Source of the DNA: a virus
DNA: 22,257 bases
Virus record (IMG/VR): IMGVR_UViG_3300037493_002718
Location: 1 to 22,257 of that record
Strand: one strand, 5' to 3'
In this document: piece by piece, positions 19,765-22,257 of the stretch
Position numbering within the stretch: position 1 is the stretch's first letter
Layout of the letters: every line of letters begins with the position of its first letter
Program-made: the position numbers and the translations under genes
The notes under the pieces: generated by a model
Told to the model about the DNA's origin: nothing
Database searches by the model: none
The model's input: only the letters and a program-made list of their open reading frames with translations

Positions 19765-20190
19765 ATGCAAGAAATAGCAAACAAGATCTCGTTCGCGTAT
19801 GACAACGTCGACGAGGCGTTCCCGAGTTGTGATCCGGGCGTGCAGCCGTTTGGCAGCCGCGTCTTGGTTCAGATCAGGACACCCAAGAAGAAGACGGCCG
19901 GCGGCATCATGCTGGTCGGCGAGACGCGCGAGACTGAGCACTACAACACCCAAGTCGCCAAGGTTCTGACCGTCGGCAGCTTGGCCTTCAAGAACCGAAA
20001 CACCATGGAGAGCTGGCCGGAAGGCTCGTGGTGCGCGCCCGGAGACTTCGTGCGCGTGCCGCGTTACGGCGGCGATCGGTGGACGGTTAAGACGCCCGAC
20101 GGCGATGAGGCCATCGTGGTGATTTTCAACGATCTCGACCTAGTGGGCAAGGTGACTGGCGATCCGCTGGCCATCAAGGCCTTCCTATAA
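19765..20190 (+). CDS. GroES-like co-chaperonin
   Basis: A 141-residue protein with the Cpn10 layout: QPFGSRVLVQIRTPKKKTAG (strand and start of the mobile loop), GGIMLVGETRE, then AKVLTVG, a long insertion (AFKNRNTMESWPEGSWCAPG), FVRVPRYGG and AIVVIFNDLDLVGKV. Bacterial GroES is about 95 residues, so this is enlarged by extra N- and C-terminal segments and the insertion. Phage versions such as T4 gp31 work with host GroEL to fold the capsid protein. The ATG at 19765 follows AGGAAGGAG closely; a TTG six codons earlier is unlikely. Confidence 0.88.
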   Translation: MQEIANKISFAYDNVDEAFPSCDPGVQPFGSRVLVQIRTPKKKTAGGIMLVGETRETEHYNTQVAKVLTVGSLAFKNRNTMESWPEGSWCAPGDFVRVPRYGGDRWTVKTPDGDEAIVVIFNDLDLVGKVTGDPLAIKAFL

Positions 20191-20211
20191 GGCTGCAAAG
20201 GAGAGCTGGTC

Positions 20212-21192
20212 ATGGCAGACGACAAACTGATTGAGACTGACGAAGACGAACTGGTTGCCGTAGAGACGCCCCCCAAGGACGAGGGCAAACCAGAACCGAA
20301 GGCCGAAGCCGAGGCGGAAGCCGACGCCGAGGACGACGAGGAAGACGAGAGCGAGGGCGACGAGCGCCTTGCCGAGAGCCAAGACGACACAGACGAAGAC
20401 GTCTCACCCAACCGCAAGCGGCGCCTGAAGCGGCGCGAAGTGCGCAAGCGGGCCAAGGAGAACGCCGATCGCGAGCTGCGGTTCCTGCGCGAGCAGAACG
20501 CCGAGCTGGTGCGGCGCGTGTCGGCCATCGAGGGCCACGCCTTGTCGACGAACGAGCAGACGCTGGATCAGCGCATGCAGGAGGCCGTGCGCGACGCCCA
20601 GCAGGCGGAGAGCATCATGGCGCGCGCGATCGAGGCCGGAAACGGCGAAGACGCCGCCACGGCACTGCGCCTGCGCGACGAGGCCAACCGGCGTGCGTGG
20701 GAATTGTCTCAGTCAAAACAACAGGTTGAGCAGGTCCGCAAGCAGGTTGCCAACCCCGGCCCGGATCCGCGCGTGCGCAATCTGGCGCAGGAGTGGATCG
20801 CCGCCAACCCGTGGTACGACCCCAATGGGCGCGACGAGGACAGCCGCGTCACGAAGGCGATCGACGACGGTCTGGTGTCTGAGGGCTACAACCCGGCGTC
20901 GGTCGACTACTGGCACGAGCTGACGCGTCGCGTGTCTTCGCGCATCAACGGCGGAAGCGCCGCGGATGACGACGGCGGCGAGGAGGCACCGCGCGCTGCG
21001 GCGCCGGCCAAGCGCAAGGCTCCGCCCACGGGTAACAGCCGCGAGCACGCGCCTCCGTCGACGCGCAAGGAAGTTTATGTGACACAGGACCGCAAACAGG
21101 CTATGATTGATGCTGGAGTATGGGATGATCCCGTACTTCGGACGCGCTATCTGAAGGCGTATCAGGCCTACGACAAGAACTCGGCACGCTAA
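20212..21192 (+). CDS. Scaffold-like protein
   Basis: The 326-residue product is very acidic at the N-terminus (residues 1-65, many Asp/Glu), has a charged coiled-coil middle (about 70-190) with RKRRLKRREVRKRAKENADR, a globular segment (LAQEWIAANPWYDPNG at about 193-208), a flexible linker and a compact C-terminal module (286-321) with AGVWDDP and YLKAYQAYD. Its place between portal/GroES-like and structural genes, and its composition, fit a capsid scaffolding protein whose C-terminus usually binds the capsid protein. The same module recurs in the membrane protein at 5594-6001. AAAGGAGAG precedes the ATG. Confidence 0.82.
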   Translation: MADDKLIETDEDELVAVETPPKDEGKPEPKAEAEAEADAEDDEEDESEGDERLAESQDDTDEDVSPNRKRRLKRREVRKRAKENADRELRFLREQNAELVRRVSAIEGHALSTNEQTLDQRMQEAVRDAQQAESIMARAIEAGNGEDAATALRLRDEANRRAWELSQSKQQVEQVRKQVANPGPDPRVRNLAQEWIAANPWYDPNGRDEDSRVTKAIDDGLVSEGYNPASVDYWHELTRRVSSRINGGSAADDDGGEEAPRAAAPAKRKAPPTGNSREHAPPSTRKEVYVTQDRKQAMIDAGVWDDPVLRTRYLKAYQAYDKNSAR

Positions 21193-21206
21193 AAGGAGCG
21201 AACCAG

Positions 21207-21740
21207 ATGAACGTAGATGATCGCCTTAAGAAGGAACTCGGTGCCAGTCGGCGCACCCGCGAAGTCGAGGACCGCAAGGTTACTCAGGATCGCGCGGTAA
21301 GCGAAGACGACAGGCTGGAGATGTTCCGTCAGCAACTGTTTAATGATGCATTGCCGGATTTGCCCGAATTGCCCGGGTATCACACCATCTGGCTCACGAC
21401 TACGAACCCGCGTGATAGTATTCATCGCCGCATCCGTCTCGGTTACGAGCCGATCAAGCCTGAAGAAATCCCCGGACTGGAGTATGCGTCCATCAAGACT
21501 GGCGAATGGGCCGGTTTTGTGGGCGTCAACGAGATGCTCGCGTTTAAGCTGCCCATGAGCCTCTATCAGAAGTTCATGCAGGAAGCTCACCACGACGCAC
21601 CGTTGCGTGAGGAAAACAAGCTGGCCGAAACCGCAGAGATTATGCGGGAGCAGGCGGCTCGTGCCGGAGCGAAGTTGATCGAGGGCGACGGAATGACGGA
21701 CATGTATGAACCCGCGCCCGGCGCCCCAGTTTTCAACTGA
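21207..21740 (+). CDS. Conserved virion-region protein
   Basis: A 177-residue protein. The N-terminal third is charged and helical (RKVTQDRAVSEDDRLEMFRQ); the centre has LPGYHTIWLTTTNPRDSIHR and RIRLGYEPIKPEEIPGLEY, a pattern found in proteins between scaffold and capsid genes of podovirus-like phages. The end is disordered. AAAAGGAG lies upstream of the ATG. It may take part in procapsid assembly; its exact role is unknown. Confidence 0.75.
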   Translation: MNVDDRLKKELGASRRTREVEDRKVTQDRAVSEDDRLEMFRQQLFNDALPDLPELPGYHTIWLTTTNPRDSIHRRIRLGYEPIKPEEIPGLEYASIKTGEWAGFVGVNEMLAFKLPMSLYQKFMQEAHHDAPLREENKLAETAEIMREQAARAGAKLIEGDGMTDMYEPAPGAPVFN

Positions 21741-21781
21741 GGCAAAGGGATTTGAAACCCAATCCATAGAGGAAATGGCTA

Positions 21782-22257
21782 ATGTCTTCTGTCTCTCAGC
21801 CGTTTGGCCTCCGTCCGTCTTACTCGCCGAGTGGTGTGGTCCGTCCCACCGCTTTCACGATTGAGAACGGCTACGCGGCCAACATCTACCAGAACCAGCC
21901 GGTTCGCATCGCCCCCAGCACTGGCGGCGGTGAAGTCGAAGGTACTCTTGTTGCGGCCGCCGTTGGCGCCGCCTTCATCGGCACCTTTCAGGGCGTTGAG
22001 TTCACCGACAGCGACGGTCGTCGTCGCGTGTCGAACAAGTGGACTGCTTCGCAGTATGGCACCGAAGTGGTCGCCTATTCGACGCTCGACCCGAGCATCG
22101 TGTATGAGATCCAGTCGGATGCCACGCTGACGGTCGCCAGCATTGGCAAGCAGTACAATCTCACTGCCATCAGCGGCAATGCCACCACGGGCCTCTCCTC
22201 GCAGATGCTCGACACGGCTACTTCCGCTTCGAACGCGTCTGTTCGCGTCATCGGCGT
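21782..22257 (+). CDS. Virion structural protein (possible decoration/head protein), C-terminus outside window
   Basis: The 158 visible codons begin SSVSQPFGLRPSYSPSGVV and continue with beta-rich sequence (FTIENGYAANIYQNQPVRI, FIGTFQGVEFTDSDGRRRVS). Proteins opening with PFGLRP and carrying a G-x-F-x-G-V-x-x-T-D pattern are structural components of tailed-phage heads, perhaps decoration proteins. The ATG at 21782 is preceded by AGAGGAA. The gene runs off the right edge. Whether it is the major capsid or an accessory protein cannot be told from the visible part. Confidence 0.7.
   Translation, partial: MSSVSQPFGLRPSYSPSGVVRPTAFTIENGYAANIYQNQPVRIAPSTGGGEVEGTLVAAAVGAAFIGTFQGVEFTDSDGRRRVSNKWTASQYGTEVVAYSTLDPSIVYEIQSDATLTVASIGKQYNLTAISGNATTGLSSQMLDTATSASNASVRVIG

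Overview
The window is part of a tailed double-stranded DNA bacteriophage genome whose host is probably an alphaproteobacterium. The virion side is clear: terminase small and large subunits, a large portal protein, a GroES-like co-chaperonin, a scaffold-like protein and the start of a structural gene follow one another on the plus strand. The host guess rests on two genes related to alphaproteobacterial chromosome and cell-cycle regulators (GapR/DUF2312 at 1-203 and GcrA at 8382-8918) and on GC-rich codon use. No integrase, lysis, tail or DNA polymerase gene is visible, so lifestyle cannot be decided here.

Left arm (1-13151, all minus strand): about 34 tightly packed, often overlapping early genes read leftward. 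The recognisable ones are a GapR-like protein (cut by the window edge), DUF2815, a DUF2800 Cas4-like protein, a primase-helicase, a YdaS/Cro-like HTH protein, a LexA-type winged-helix protein without a protease domain, DUF6378, a GcrA-like protein and a shortened beta-clamp-like protein. Between them lie many small conserved or unknown genes, several of them membrane or cysteine-rich. ATGA overlaps, and ribosome binding sites built into the end of the preceding gene, suggest strong translational coupling. Eight genes share an extended leader motif, AAGGGACAACC, just before the start codon.

Control region (13152-13966, 815 bp, no credible gene): it separates the leftward early arm from the rightward arm. 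It holds a leftward promoter with a TTGCA-N6-TGCAA palindrome, a run of hairpins with 7-nt loops, a TAATGTGG inverted repeat, 17 GTTGCA/GTTGCG sites in about 310 bp, a 70-bp imperfect cruciform, a plus-strand promoter candidate and a perfect 10-bp-stem hairpin in the leader of the AP2-domain gene. An origin and/or a regulator-binding hub is the likely role, by inference.

Right arm (13967-22257, plus strand): an AP2-domain DNA-binding protein with a zinc-ribbon-like tail, then packaging and capsid-assembly genes. The most unusual observation links the two arms. The last ~36 residues of the scaffold-like protein are repeated at about 72% identity inside a small early protein at 5594-6001, which also has an N-terminal transmembrane helix and an AT-hook-like basic tail.
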